In this document: in pieces, positions 31,206 to 41,900 of the stretch
How positions within the stretch are numbered: position 1 is the stretch's first letter
How the letters are laid out: every line of letters starts with the position of its first letter
IMG/VR virus record: IMGVR_UViG_3300017783_000045
Span: 1-47,091 of that record
Source of the DNA: a virus
Reading direction: 5' to 3' (one strand)
Length of the DNA: 47,091 bases
The notes under the pieces: model-generated
Databases searched by the model: none
The model's input: the letters and a program-made list of their open reading frames with translations, nothing else
What the model was told of the DNA's origin: nothing
Position numbers and translations under genes: made by a program

Positions 31206-33074
31206 TTATGGTAATACCTCATCTGAAACGTGTGTCCAAGTGCCTGACAACAACTGGAATACTTTAATAATTCTAGATGTTGTAATACCAGCAGCTGGAA
31301 CTGATGCAATTGCACCGTTTACTGCTGTAACAGCAGGTGCTGTTCCTGATGGTGTATTAAATGTATTCGTTGTTATAGTAATTTCAGGTGCTAAGTTAAG
31401 ATTAACTGTTGAGTTACTTAATAATGTTACAAGTATTCTTGCAAAAGTACCTGATCTATATTCAGCTGGCGGAGCCAGCTTGGATAAAATTTCTGATGCA
31501 ATGTAACTGTTTGGTTTACCATCTGATAAGTCCATACTAAATGCTAATGATCTTGATTGTGCAATATCGTCAACATATTCTTTTGTTGCAGCATCTTGTG
31601 CAGTTGTAGGATCAGCAAGTCCTGTAATTTTTGGTGTTCCTAATAGTGCAATATTACCTGAGCCATGTGCTTCTAATTGTAAATCATCGTTATTATCAAG
31701 AGTTGAAATCTTCTGATTCTCAATTCTTAATTGTGCTACTGGAGGTAAACCAGGACCAACATTAACAACGTTCTGAGCACCAAAAGCTGTAACACCTGGG
31801 ATACTAGTAATACCTGTACCTAAAGATGTTCCGCTTAATACTGTTACACCGTTAATTTTAAATTCTTTACCAGTTGCTAGGTTAACGTGTTCTGAACTTG
31901 TAAATGCTTGTGAAGCAAGTGCAGGATATTCTGCTGTTGCACCTAACCCATCTTTACTATATAAAATTGCTTTATCAGTAGTACCTTTAATTACAAGTCC
32001 ACCGCCGTCTGCAATTTCATCTGAGTTAGAACCACTATCGCCTGTTTGAGCAAGAACAATGTATTTGTCTTCAACAACTAATTCTGTTTGTTTAATTGTA
32101 GCAAGATCGCCATCATTAATAACAAGGTTACCTCTAATAGTAAGGTCACCTGCTAGTTCCATGCTACCACCAGTTTTAACTAAACTGTCTGGTGCGCCTT
32201 CATATAAATCAATTTGTCTTGTAGAAGGAGTAATCTTAACTGCAATTTCCTGCGAGATACCTTTTCTAACATCTAAAATTAAAAGTTTATTTTCAGCAGC
32301 GTTTGATAACTTAACGTTACCGTTATCAACTGACAAGTTAGCCTGCGAAGCAGAACCAACAACAAGACCTAAGTCACTTTCAATTCTAAGTGTGTTAGTT
32401 AATGAGTTAGCAGTATCTTTTCTAACATAGTTTGTAGAATCAACATTTGCTAATTTTTCTGAATTAGTACAAGTTACATCAAACTTAATGCCTGACAACG
32501 TACCTTGGTTAAAACCTGGACCAATGTCTCCACTAAATCCTTCAATAGCATTTTTAGGTGTAAATGAATCTTTAGCAAATATACCTAACAAGATACCGTT
32601 GTTGAATAATGATGTAATAACACGAGTTTGGTTTAGTGTATCAAGAATACTTGTTACAATAAGTCCACTAGTTCCTTGTGCATCTGAATATGCAGGGCCT
32701 AACAATATAGTGCTAGTTCCGTCAAAGAAGTATAACTGTTTAGCAGTATCATTAAACCAAAGATCACCAACACCAAGTGTTGTTGGTTGTGAGTTAGCAA
32801 TTGTTGCAGAACTTACAGGAACAAATGCTGTTCCACTGTAAACTTTAAGTTTTGATTCTGTGCTATCAAACCAAATCTGTCCTTTGATAGGCGCCGTAGG
32901 CGCAGTCACGTTAGCAAAATTTTCTAGTATTTTAATAAAGTTTTCATTAAGTACTTCACCAAATCCGCTATAGTTTTTACCAATTAGTGTAATGTCAGTA
33001 GAGATATTATCAATTTGACCATCGGCTACTGTTGAAACTATTGTACCATCTGTTTTATTAATTTGATATGCCAT
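31206..33074 (-). CDS. Tail fibre protein with shared N-terminal module (copy 3)
   Basis: The 622-residue protein has the shared module: IDNISTDITLIGKNYSGFGEVLNENFIKILENFA, then IKGQIWFDSTESKLKVYSG. The second block reads VGDLWFNDTAKQLYFFDG. The middle has a LVVEDKYIVLAQTGDSG segment and then ADGGGLVIKGT. GLADPTTAQDAATKEYVDD near residue 480 is a recurrent fibre shaft motif. Ends with an Ala/Thr-rich beta tip. The four-gene family has the same first 100 residues but different shafts and tips, as expected for fibre subtypes or parts of one composite fibre. Confidence 0.86.
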   Translation of the reverse strand: MAYQINKTDGTIVSTVADGQIDNISTDITLIGKNYSGFGEVLNENFIKILENFANVTAPTAPIKGQIWFDSTESKLKVYSGTAFVPVSSATIANSQPTTLGVGDLWFNDTAKQLYFFDGTSTILLGPAYSDAQGTSGLIVTSILDTLNQTRVITSLFNNGILLGIFAKDSFTPKNAIEGFSGDIGPGFNQGTLSGIKFDVTCTNSEKLANVDSTNYVRKDTANSLTNTLRIESDLGLVVGSASQANLSVDNGNVKLSNAAENKLLILDVRKGISQEIAVKITPSTRQIDLYEGAPDSLVKTGGSMELAGDLTIRGNLVINDGDLATIKQTELVVEDKYIVLAQTGDSGSNSDEIADGGGLVIKGTTDKAILYSKDGLGATAEYPALASQAFTSSEHVNLATGKEFKINGVTVLSGTSLGTGITSIPGVTAFGAQNVVNVGPGLPPVAQLRIENQKISTLDNNDDLQLEAHGSGNIALLGTPKITGLADPTTAQDAATKEYVDDIAQSRSLAFSMDLSDGKPNSYIASEILSKLAPPAEYRSGTFARILVTLLSNSTVNLNLAPEITITTNTFNTPSGTAPAVTAVNGAIASVPAAGITTSRIIKVFQLLSGTWTHVSDEVLP

Positions 33075-33087
33075 TTAATATCTCATC

Positions 33088-35229
33088 CTACGTTGTTGTA
33101 AACGCTGGTGGTCCCGAACGTATAATATAGTTAATTGTCAAGAACGGATTCATAATACCAACTAATGACCCTAACGTAAAGTCTGTACTTGGTTTCTTAA
33201 TACCGCCTGATTGTTGTAAGTACTGTGCTTGTCCTGGTGCTGTAGGTCCTAAACCTGTTGTACCTGGACTGTTAATAGCACTATCAACTCTAACAGCAGA
33301 ATATTGAATTCCATTTGCTGTCATATCGTGTTCGTGATCTGGTAGGTTACCTAATGTTAACGCTACCGCACTTGCGCCTGCTGCTCCTGCAAGTGTTTGA
33401 GCTTCTGTACCTTCAACTCTTGCTGGGCTTGGTTCACCGCCGCCGTTATCAACAAATCCACCAACTGAGTTTGGCACGTTGATGTTGTTGTCCATGTTGT
33501 GTCTGCCTAATGCAAATCTACCACGTAAATCTGGTAATCTAAACGTACCTACACCATTAAGTGGTGCTGTACCATTATAAGTTGTTCCTATAGTATCAAA
33601 CAATTCTCTAAACTTAGATATTTCAACTTCTCCACCATCACAAAATAAAAATCCTGTTGGTGGTTGTGATCCTGCATAAGGAATAATACCAGCTAATGGT
33701 ATACCTAAGTCTCCTACAAACGTATCACGTGTTTGTTTAAGAAGTCCTGTTGCTCCTCCTGATTCAGCTGAAGCTCTATATACTAGTACAAAATCATTTT
33801 TGTCTGATTGGTTTGGTGCAGGTTCATCTCTACTTTTAACAATGTTAGCAGTCAATGTAGTAGCAAATGTCTTAGTTGCACTACCTACCTGCCCGTCAAA
33901 CTGTATTGCTGGTGAAACAACATCGCCTGTTAGTGCAAAACTTGTAACAGTTTTTAAGTTAGTTGCAGTGTTTGCATTACCTGTAATGTTACCGTTAATT
34001 GTACCAACAATTTCATCTGCTTGAATTGATTTAGCATAAACTGTTTTCCAACGTGTTGTTGCCTCACCTAAATCATATGTATCATTAAGTTGAGGTTTTG
34101 CAGTTGATGATGTAATAGTTCCTGTAATATTTGCTGAGCCACCAATTAATAAATTTTTAGTAATTGCTGCGCCACCTGTTGTAACAATGCTACCTGTTGA
34201 TAAGTTAGTTGTTTCGGCTGTGCTAGAAATCTTTAGTGCGCCAGTTAAACCAATGTTACCGTCAACATCAAGTGCTTCGTCTGGTGCTGCAATGTTAATA
34301 CCAACTTTATTATCAAGCACTCTAAGTACTGTAGTTGGAATACCATTTCTGTTAACTTGTAAATCTACTGAACTACCTGCTGATGAATTGTAAAGTTTTG
34401 CAGCGGTAGATGATGTTGTTACTTGGAAGTTCCCGTCAACACCAATTGTTAAACCTGCGTTGTTTCTTACATTAATACCTTGATCAGTTGTGTTAAGAAT
34501 ATCACTTCTTAAAAACTTACCTGCTGATACTTCAACTCCGCCAACGTTAAGTGCGTCTGCATTTTTAGCAGTACCAATAAGTTTAGGTAGTTCGCCTCCT
34601 AAAAATATAGAAGCAAATTCTGTTTTTTCAGTATCGTTTGCTGGAGTTGCAACATTAAGTCCTGCTTTGATTGTTGCAAAGCCTTTGATATTAACTTTAG
34701 GTGTAAATGAATCTTTAGAAACAATTGCAACCGGTTGGTCTGCAATATATAAAATTAAAATACTTTTTGTTTGGTTGTCTGAGTCAGCAATATTTTCTAC
34801 TGCTGGTCCATAACGTAATCCGTCAATTGAACTTTCTGCTGGTCCAACTAGTAACCATCTTGTACCTGTATAAATTCTTAACTGTTGGTTTGTAGTATCA
34901 ACCCAAAGTTCACCAACTTTAGAATTTTCAACACTAGGCTCTGTAACACTCTTTTGAATGTTTGATGCTGCTTTCCATGCTGTGTTATCAAACAACTGTA
35001 GCACACCATTTTGTGTGTCATACCAAAGTTGTCCTTCAACTGGATTTACAGGTGCATTTGCACTTGCAAAATTTTCTAATACAGATAAAAAGTTTTCAGC
35101 AATAATTTGTCCGTATCCAGTAACATTACGTCCTGGAAATGTTAAACTTGTATCTTGGCTTGATGTATTATCAAACACCGTGATCGGAGTTTTGTTTTCG
35201 CTATCTGTAAAATTTACAATATATGGCAT
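33088..35229 (-). CDS. Tail fibre/collar protein with shared N-terminal module (copy 4)
   Basis: The 713-residue protein begins with the shared module (GRNVTGYGQIIAENFLSVLENFA, VEGQLWYDTQNGVLQLFDN). Near residues 505-575 it has a phage tail-collar domain: IPYAGSQPPTGFLFCDGGEV, then LFDTIGTTYNG, FRLPDLRGRFALGRH. The end has LTLGNLPDHEHDMTA, also typical of collar-type fibres (L-P-x-H-x-H). In T4-like phages this domain attaches short tail fibres or contacts the receptor. GGAGG precedes the ATG at 35229, which lies 3 nt after the upstream stop. Confidence 0.9.
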   Translation of the reverse strand: MPYIVNFTDSENKTPITVFDNTSSQDTSLTFPGRNVTGYGQIIAENFLSVLENFASANAPVNPVEGQLWYDTQNGVLQLFDNTAWKAASNIQKSVTEPSVENSKVGELWVDTTNQQLRIYTGTRWLLVGPAESSIDGLRYGPAVENIADSDNQTKSILILYIADQPVAIVSKDSFTPKVNIKGFATIKAGLNVATPANDTEKTEFASIFLGGELPKLIGTAKNADALNVGGVEVSAGKFLRSDILNTTDQGINVRNNAGLTIGVDGNFQVTTSSTAAKLYNSSAGSSVDLQVNRNGIPTTVLRVLDNKVGINIAAPDEALDVDGNIGLTGALKISSTAETTNLSTGSIVTTGGAAITKNLLIGGSANITGTITSSTAKPQLNDTYDLGEATTRWKTVYAKSIQADEIVGTINGNITGNANTATNLKTVTSFALTGDVVSPAIQFDGQVGSATKTFATTLTANIVKSRDEPAPNQSDKNDFVLVYRASAESGGATGLLKQTRDTFVGDLGIPLAGIIPYAGSQPPTGFLFCDGGEVEISKFRELFDTIGTTYNGTAPLNGVGTFRLPDLRGRFALGRHNMDNNINVPNSVGGFVDNGGGEPSPARVEGTEAQTLAGAAGASAVALTLGNLPDHEHDMTANGIQYSAVRVDSAINSPGTTGLGPTAPGQAQYLQQSGGIKKPSTDFTLGSLVGIMNPFLTINYIIRSGPPAFTTT

Positions 35230-35232
35230 TTA

Positions 35233-35874
35233 TTAAACCTCCGTAAAGCCTGTTAAACTCTGTACTCTAATTGTATAATCAACTTGTAAGAGTCTGTTCA
35301 AAGACTTTTGTACAGGGTGGAAAACCACGTGTGTTAAAAGTTTGCCTGTACCTGTAGAATTATACCATTTAAGTCCAAGCTCGTCGAAAACAAAGTTACT
35401 GTCCATGTCAACACTATTATCAAATGCTTGTTGATCATCTGGCTCACCATAATCAAGTGTACATGTAATTACAATGTCACTGTATGTTGCACCACTAACG
35501 TGTCTAACTTCCATTTTGTTACGCACTGGATCAGCGTTCGCAATAGAGTTTTGATCAATAACTTTAACGTATGTTTGATTGTATAAACTGGAGTTTGAAC
35601 CAACTGTGTTAGGTGTTAAGTATGTAATTAATCCTGTAGGGTCAACTGTAGTACCACCGCTACCAAACGCCATTTGGTAAACTGTACCTTCCCCTTGATT
35701 TGAAAGACTGTTAACTATTGCAACACTCATGTTTTCATAGTGTATTGCATTGCGTTTATCCTGAAAAACTTCTCCAGTTTCAGGATCAAAAATCTTAATA
35801 TGCCCTTCAAAATGGAACCCGCCGGTTTCATTCAATCCAGGTGCTTTTGGCGTTTTGTTTTCTTTGTTTGACAT
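35233..35874 (-). CDS. Structural protein upstream of the fibre genes
   Basis: I chose the ATG at 35874 (MSNKENKTPKAPGLN), with GGAAGA upstream. ATGs at 35895 and 35934 lack a ribosome site or lie inside the giant gene. The 213-residue protein has FEGHIKIFDPETGEVFQDKRNAIHYENM, then VYQMAFGSGGTTVDPTG and FVFDELGLKWYNSTGTGKLLTHVVF. The composition is that of a virion beta protein, and I link the FxxKRNAIHYENMS segment with T4-like marine structural proteins. The exact role (fibre hinge, neck or baseplate) is unknown. Confidence 0.78.
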   Translation of the reverse strand: MSNKENKTPKAPGLNETGGFHFEGHIKIFDPETGEVFQDKRNAIHYENMSVAIVNSLSNQGEGTVYQMAFGSGGTTVDPTGLITYLTPNTVGSNSSLYNQTYVKVIDQNSIANADPVRNKMEVRHVSGATYSDIVITCTLDYGEPDDQQAFDNSVDMDSNFVFDELGLKWYNSTGTGKLLTHVVFHPVQKSLNRLLQVDYTIRVQSLTGFTEV

Positions 35875-35899
35875 ATTTTTATCTTCCAGTTTCATAGTG

Positions 35900-35907
35900 T
35901 ATTTATT
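35900..35907 (-). promoter_or_regulatory. Late-promoter-like octamer
   Basis: AATAAATA on the - strand, one mismatch from TATAAATA, overlapping the stop codon of the giant gene. It lies 25 nt before the ATG at 35874. The overlap with a stop codon means part of the match could be chance. Confidence 0.42.
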
Positions 35908-38900
35908 CAGGTAACTTCGATGTATTGGCAGCAATGAACTTACTAATTGGAGTACTGTTTTTAAGCAGTGTAACGCCTGATGTAGCAGTATTTTGGCCTC
36001 TATCGTACCATACTTGTCCTTGTTGTTTTATAATACTAATTCGTGTACCTGCAGCAGGCACATTTGTTAGTCTAATATATGCTGACGATCCGTCAACACT
36101 AAATTCAGCTTCAACCTTCTCATCGCCCGCCGGGCTAGTTGAACCTATAGTTTCATTATACTGATCTATATATGTTTTGCGTAATCGCTTACCGCCAACA
36201 AATACTTCAATCGAGTCACATCTTCCATAAATTGCTGGAATAGTACCTTGATACCAATCACTAACAGTACTTAGCTTAGGAACAAAAGGTAGTGGTCCAA
36301 TTAACTGACTACTTCCATCACTAACAAAATCTGTTCTTGATTGTGTATCTTTGTACGGAATAGTTTGATCCGTACTCATATCAACCACATATTCTCCTAC
36401 TGGACTTAAAGTCTTGATTGCTGTACCTTGTGTACCTCTTCTCAAATTGCTTAGTACATTACCGCTCTTGATCATGTATTCAATCTTTTCACCGTTGATT
36501 TCAATAATGCCTGGTACATTGTTACTTGCAACAGGTTCAAACAGTGAAGAAGCATCTTTAAGTGTAATAGTTTCGTCATAGTAAGTTAATTCTTTTGCTA
36601 GTACTAGACTATCAGTGATAGCATATCTAGTGTATCTATTAATGTTTAGCATGTCTTTGCTAACTTGATAAGCACTTGGTAGGGCAAATATATTAGAACC
36701 AAACGCTATAATTTCAAAAACATCTGTTTCTGTATTAGCCCCTTCAATATATACAACACCTTTGTTAACATCTAGTCTATAATCAACGTCTTGTATTAGT
36801 TTTTCTTTGTTTCTATAAACCCAAGTGTAACTTACACCCAATGGTTTAAACGCTATAGGATAAAATGCTTTGCCGCCTGTGTATTGATCGCTAACAACAT
36901 CCATTGACGGATATTCACTAAACCAAGTAACATCAATTGTGTCACCTAATGTTAGTGCTGTTGAATCGTTGATAACAATATTATTACCAATCACAGAGTA
37001 TTCTGCTCCTAAGTTGTTTTCAATCTTGATAACATCACCGACCGTCAAATTTTCCGCAGTAACCTCAAGCTCTTTTGTTGTACCGTTGTAAACATAGTCT
37101 GTAATAAATGTTTTTAGCTCGTTATTAATATAAACTTTAATATTGTTTGGAACAATAGAACCTGCTGATGCAATAGGGTCAACACCTAGTACATACTTTT
37201 TAGTTACACCATCGTAAACACTGTAAACTGTGTCAACACTTTTTAATTTTTTGTTGTTTACTTCAACAATAGTTGATGCTAATGCACTATCTCTACTTAA
37301 CTGTACAAATGTATCTAAGTCATAGCTTTTAGTGCTACCGTCATATGTAAACTCTTGTTGGTTAACTCTAATTAGAGATTGTAATGAACTATCAACATCT
37401 GTTGCTGCACTAAATGCAACTATTCTAATTACTGCTAGTCTATCAGGCTTTATACCAAACTGTACAAGTGTTCTGTTTGGTGTGTCGGGCAATAAGTCTG
37501 TACTGTCAATAAATCCTGTATCAGATTGTACACCGTTAACTGATACAAATATATTTGAAGTGTCAGCGTAATTTGCATTAGTTAAGAATAATGTAGTATC
37601 ACCGTCTGCAATAAATTCTTGATAATCAAGTATTGACACGCCGCCTAATCCTATTGAAACTATTTCGATTTTAGAATTTTCTACTGGAACACTTGCAAAT
37701 TCAATAGTACTATTAGTAACACTAACTGTGTATGTTGCTGGTTCAACTTTTAATCCGTCAACATATACTATTACTGACTTATTCTCAATAATTTTTTGTC
37801 CTATAGGATATGTTAATGTTGATCCGTCACCTATTCTAACATTAGACTTAATTGGAGCACCTGTTGAATCTTGATTTGAATGGAATACTTTAATACTTAA
37901 ACTGTCTAAAACCTGTCCAGGTACGTTTTCTTCTGTTGCAGGTACTTGATCTGGGCTATTATATTCACCACCGTCTATTGAAATGTCTTCTGCATTTGTT
38001 CCTGTTGCTGTTGCATAAGCACCATCCATTGCTGATAAAGTACCACCTGATAATTTTGTATCTAATAAGTTATTATCATTAATAGTTACAGCGCCATCGC
38101 TTTCTGCAGGACGGAAAATTAAGATATCTCCTGGACTTGTTGAAACATATTCGCCTACTTCTACAACTTTTGTGCTGCCGTCACCTATAAATGTTGGCAT
38201 CTGTGCATGAGGATTAGTTGCTATTGAACTATCCCAAGCATCTGTATAATTAGGATCGTCAATTCTAAGTGTTGGTGGAGCATCAACGCCTTCTTCAGTT
38301 TGTAAATTAGAAATATCGTCAGGTACAACAATACCTGCACGTTTTAAGTAAATGTTAATAACTTGTCCGTTTGTAGGAACATAAGGAAGTGTTACACCAA
38401 TTGTACTTCCATCTGCAACATAGTAGTAATCTGCTGCTGCTTCGACACTATCCCAACTGTCTGTAAACCAAGGAAGTGCGTCCCAGCCACCTGTAACATC
38501 AAATGTAGTACCTTGTACTTGAACACCACCAAAGTCAATACCTGTCATTAATTGATCAAGCTCTTTACCTATCATACCTGATGAAGGATTGTAGTATTTT
38601 GTAATTCTGCTTACACTATCTAATATTTCATCATTCTTTTCATACGTAATTGTAATATTATCGTCTTTGGCAGGCGGAATTACAAATGTAATTTTACCTC
38701 TTAACTGTTTGTACACATCTGTTTCTAAAGTAAACAGTGATATAGTGTATTCGTTATTAAGAACTACTTGACCATTATTAATAATTGATATTTTTGCTTT
38801 ATCTCTAGTTGGTGGATATGTTAAATTAAACACCGCAGTTGATCCGTTAGCAGTAAATGACTCAGTTTGTGTAAAGTTATTGTAGATACCTGTTTTAGAA

Positions 38901-41900
38901 AGCCTATCAAACTTCATATTAACGCTCATAGAACGTGTTTTACCGTTACCTAGCACTGCAACTGCTCTTGCAACTGACGGTGATGTTCCATTACCGCCTA
39001 CAAGCGAAACCGTTGGAGTTGATGTGTAACCTGTGCCATGTTCAGTTAGTGCAATTCCTGTAACTTTACCGTTTGAAACATATGCTTTTGCTTTTGCTCC
39101 AGACCCATTGCCGCCTGTAATTAATACTTTAGGTGCTTCTGTATAATCTGCACCTTTACTTGCAATACTAATTTCTACAATTTGGTATCCTTTATTGTCA
39201 TTCCAAAATTTGTAAGGATATGTTGCTAGTATATCGTCATTGCTTTCGACAGGAATAATTTTACCCTTCTCTTCTGAGTAGTAAGGAGGTAAATCAAAGT
39301 CTGCTATTGCAGAATCTGCAATATCTAAGTTATCATACTTACTAATGTACTCCCTTACAGTTGTACTATAAGGTTTGACTTCGTTAATATAATCTAAGTA
39401 ACTCTCAAGACTGTCGTTTTTGTAATTAGTTTTCTGTTTTAATGTGCCAACGTTATGTGTTGCATTTAAGAAACTAGTTTTAAATGCCCAGTCAACGTAT
39501 GTTTGTTCTTTGAAAACATATCTAATAGATGTAAAGAATAAGTTATTCCACTCAACTGCATAATTACCAATCAAGATATCTTCTTTCAATGCTTTTAAAA
39601 TAAATCTAAGTTCGTTTGAAACTTCTTTATCGTAAAAATCAATGTCATACGAATCTACATTATCAAATCCAACACCACTTAGTGTTGTATCATACAACGA
39701 TGTTGAAAATTGTATAGTTCCTAACTCTCTACCAATTAATTCGTAATTGTTCATAGCAGCGCCATCGAGATCAGTAATTTTCTTAAACACTGCCCAACCA
39801 CCTGCACCGTATTCTTTGATTCTAATCAAGTCACCAATTTCAACATCTATAGTTGGTTCTTGGTACACACTAATAATTTCTTGAATGATCCTTGAAGTAG
39901 GACCAAAGTCATTGTCCCACCAGTCGGCATATGACCAGTATCTTGGTGTGTTGTACGCTTGTGATCTACTTCTGTACCAAGACTTTCTTACATCGTCCCA
40001 AGCATAAATGCTCCAGAAGTCATTAGCTGTTGAATCGCTTTCAACAAGTACACTAAACTGTCTTGGCTTAGTAGCAATGTAAGTATATAGTTTACCTTTA
40101 TTAGTAATTGTTACACTGTTAACTCTGCCTTGGTTATCAATTGTAGTAACTGCTTCTGCACCTGTTCCGTCACCTTCGAATTCAATAGTAGGAGGTATTT
40201 TATATCCAAAACCTGGACTTAATATATCAATAGAGTTAACTTCATTGTCAACTATATTTGCACGTAATGAACACTGCTTGGTTCTAGATGTACCAACTTC
40301 AAGTAACTCAGTGTAAGTATCAACTGTTGTATCATATAAGTTTAATAAAGAACTTGGCTTTATATCAACAGAGTTTAATGTTGTAAGATCTAAAGAATCA
40401 GCAAATGATTCTTTGTGCATAATTGCATTAATGTTTGTAATTAAAGTTTTTAATAAAGTCTTTCTATCAACAAACATACTTTGTCTTGGTCTATAACTAA
40501 CACCATATCGTTGTTTTTCTGGCAATTTAGGATCAGGTATTCTATTACCTTGTACATCATAACCAATTAAACTATCAATCCATTTGTTTTCTAATGAAGT
40601 TGTTGGTAGACTATCTGCAACTCCTTCAGTAAGAAGTTGATACTCGTTATGTACTTGATTTTGATTTTCTTGTTGTGTATAGTATTCAATATTAAGAACT
40701 GCTGAATCGTCTGCTACCGTTGCTTTATAATTAAACAACAAGAACTTATCTTTATCAATAAATGCTGCGTAAGTTTGTCCTAACGCTGACGGGTCACTAA
40801 TTAAGTTGAACACATCTGCTGCTGATATACTTCTATCTGGCATGCCTTCTGGTACAGTAACTTTATTTTTTACCCAATAGTAATAATAAATTTCTGTTTG
40901 TTCTCCTGTATTAGGATTAAATTCTGCTTTCACACTATAAGCACTATCGTCTGCATACAAAGGTTGTCCTGATATGCCTAGTGGTAACCCCTCGTTAGTA
41001 TCTGCAACCAATGCCCACTCTGACGGTAGTAATTTAGACTGTACCCATTCATAAATATCAATTGATGCGCCAGGAGCCAATGCTCCCCAAGCACCTACTC
41101 TGTATGATACTTCACCTTGCTCATAGTCAAACCATTTAGCAGTTGAAATATCCCACCATAATTTACCTACGTTTTTAGTCTTCCAACAAATTGAATCGTC
41201 AACAACTGCACCTTCTGCTGTTCCTGTTGTATAAATTGCAGGATCATAAGGCACTTTGTATGAAAGCTCTCTTTCTGCTTCTGCTAACAGTTTCATTTTA
41301 GCTGGATCAAAGATTTCTAAATCAAGAATTTTTGTATCATCTTCTGTATCGTATAATGAAATACGTTTAAACTTATCAATGTCAACTGTCTGTGGTTGTG
41401 AGCCAATAATGTTTAGTGAATTTTGTCCTTCAGTTTTTTCAAATAATCTAACTGTACCTGTTTTAGGTCCATCGAATGCAATGTCAACTCCGTGCGGTGC
41501 AGGTGATATAAAGTTGGGTGATCCAACTACTATAGCATTTCTTGTAGCATATAAACTAAATCCAAATGATTCATTTAAAGAAAGTGCTTCGTCAATTTTC
41601 TCTGATAAGAAGAACTTCTCATTTGTACCCTTTTTCTCAAATACATATACTGCCCCAGCAAACCCATCAAAGTCTCTAAACGTAGTTCTATTACTATCGT
41701 ATGATGTTTGTGAAGCATCAAATCTAGTTTGCAATACATACGGAGAGTTAGTTGCACCAATTGCAATTATTTCTGTGCCGCTTGATATTGAAATATCTTG
41801 GCCAAACATTTCATTTGGATAATCTGAATAACTTGTTAATTTTTGTTTTAGTCTATAAGCAAATTCTGTTGAGTCAGTATCAAACTTGAATACATAAGCA

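Noticed and set aside
41256-41822. A 188-codon open frame on the + strand opposite the giant gene
   Set aside because: It is the reverse complement of a long low-stop-codon coding region, with no ribosome site, no family motif and no gap for a gene.
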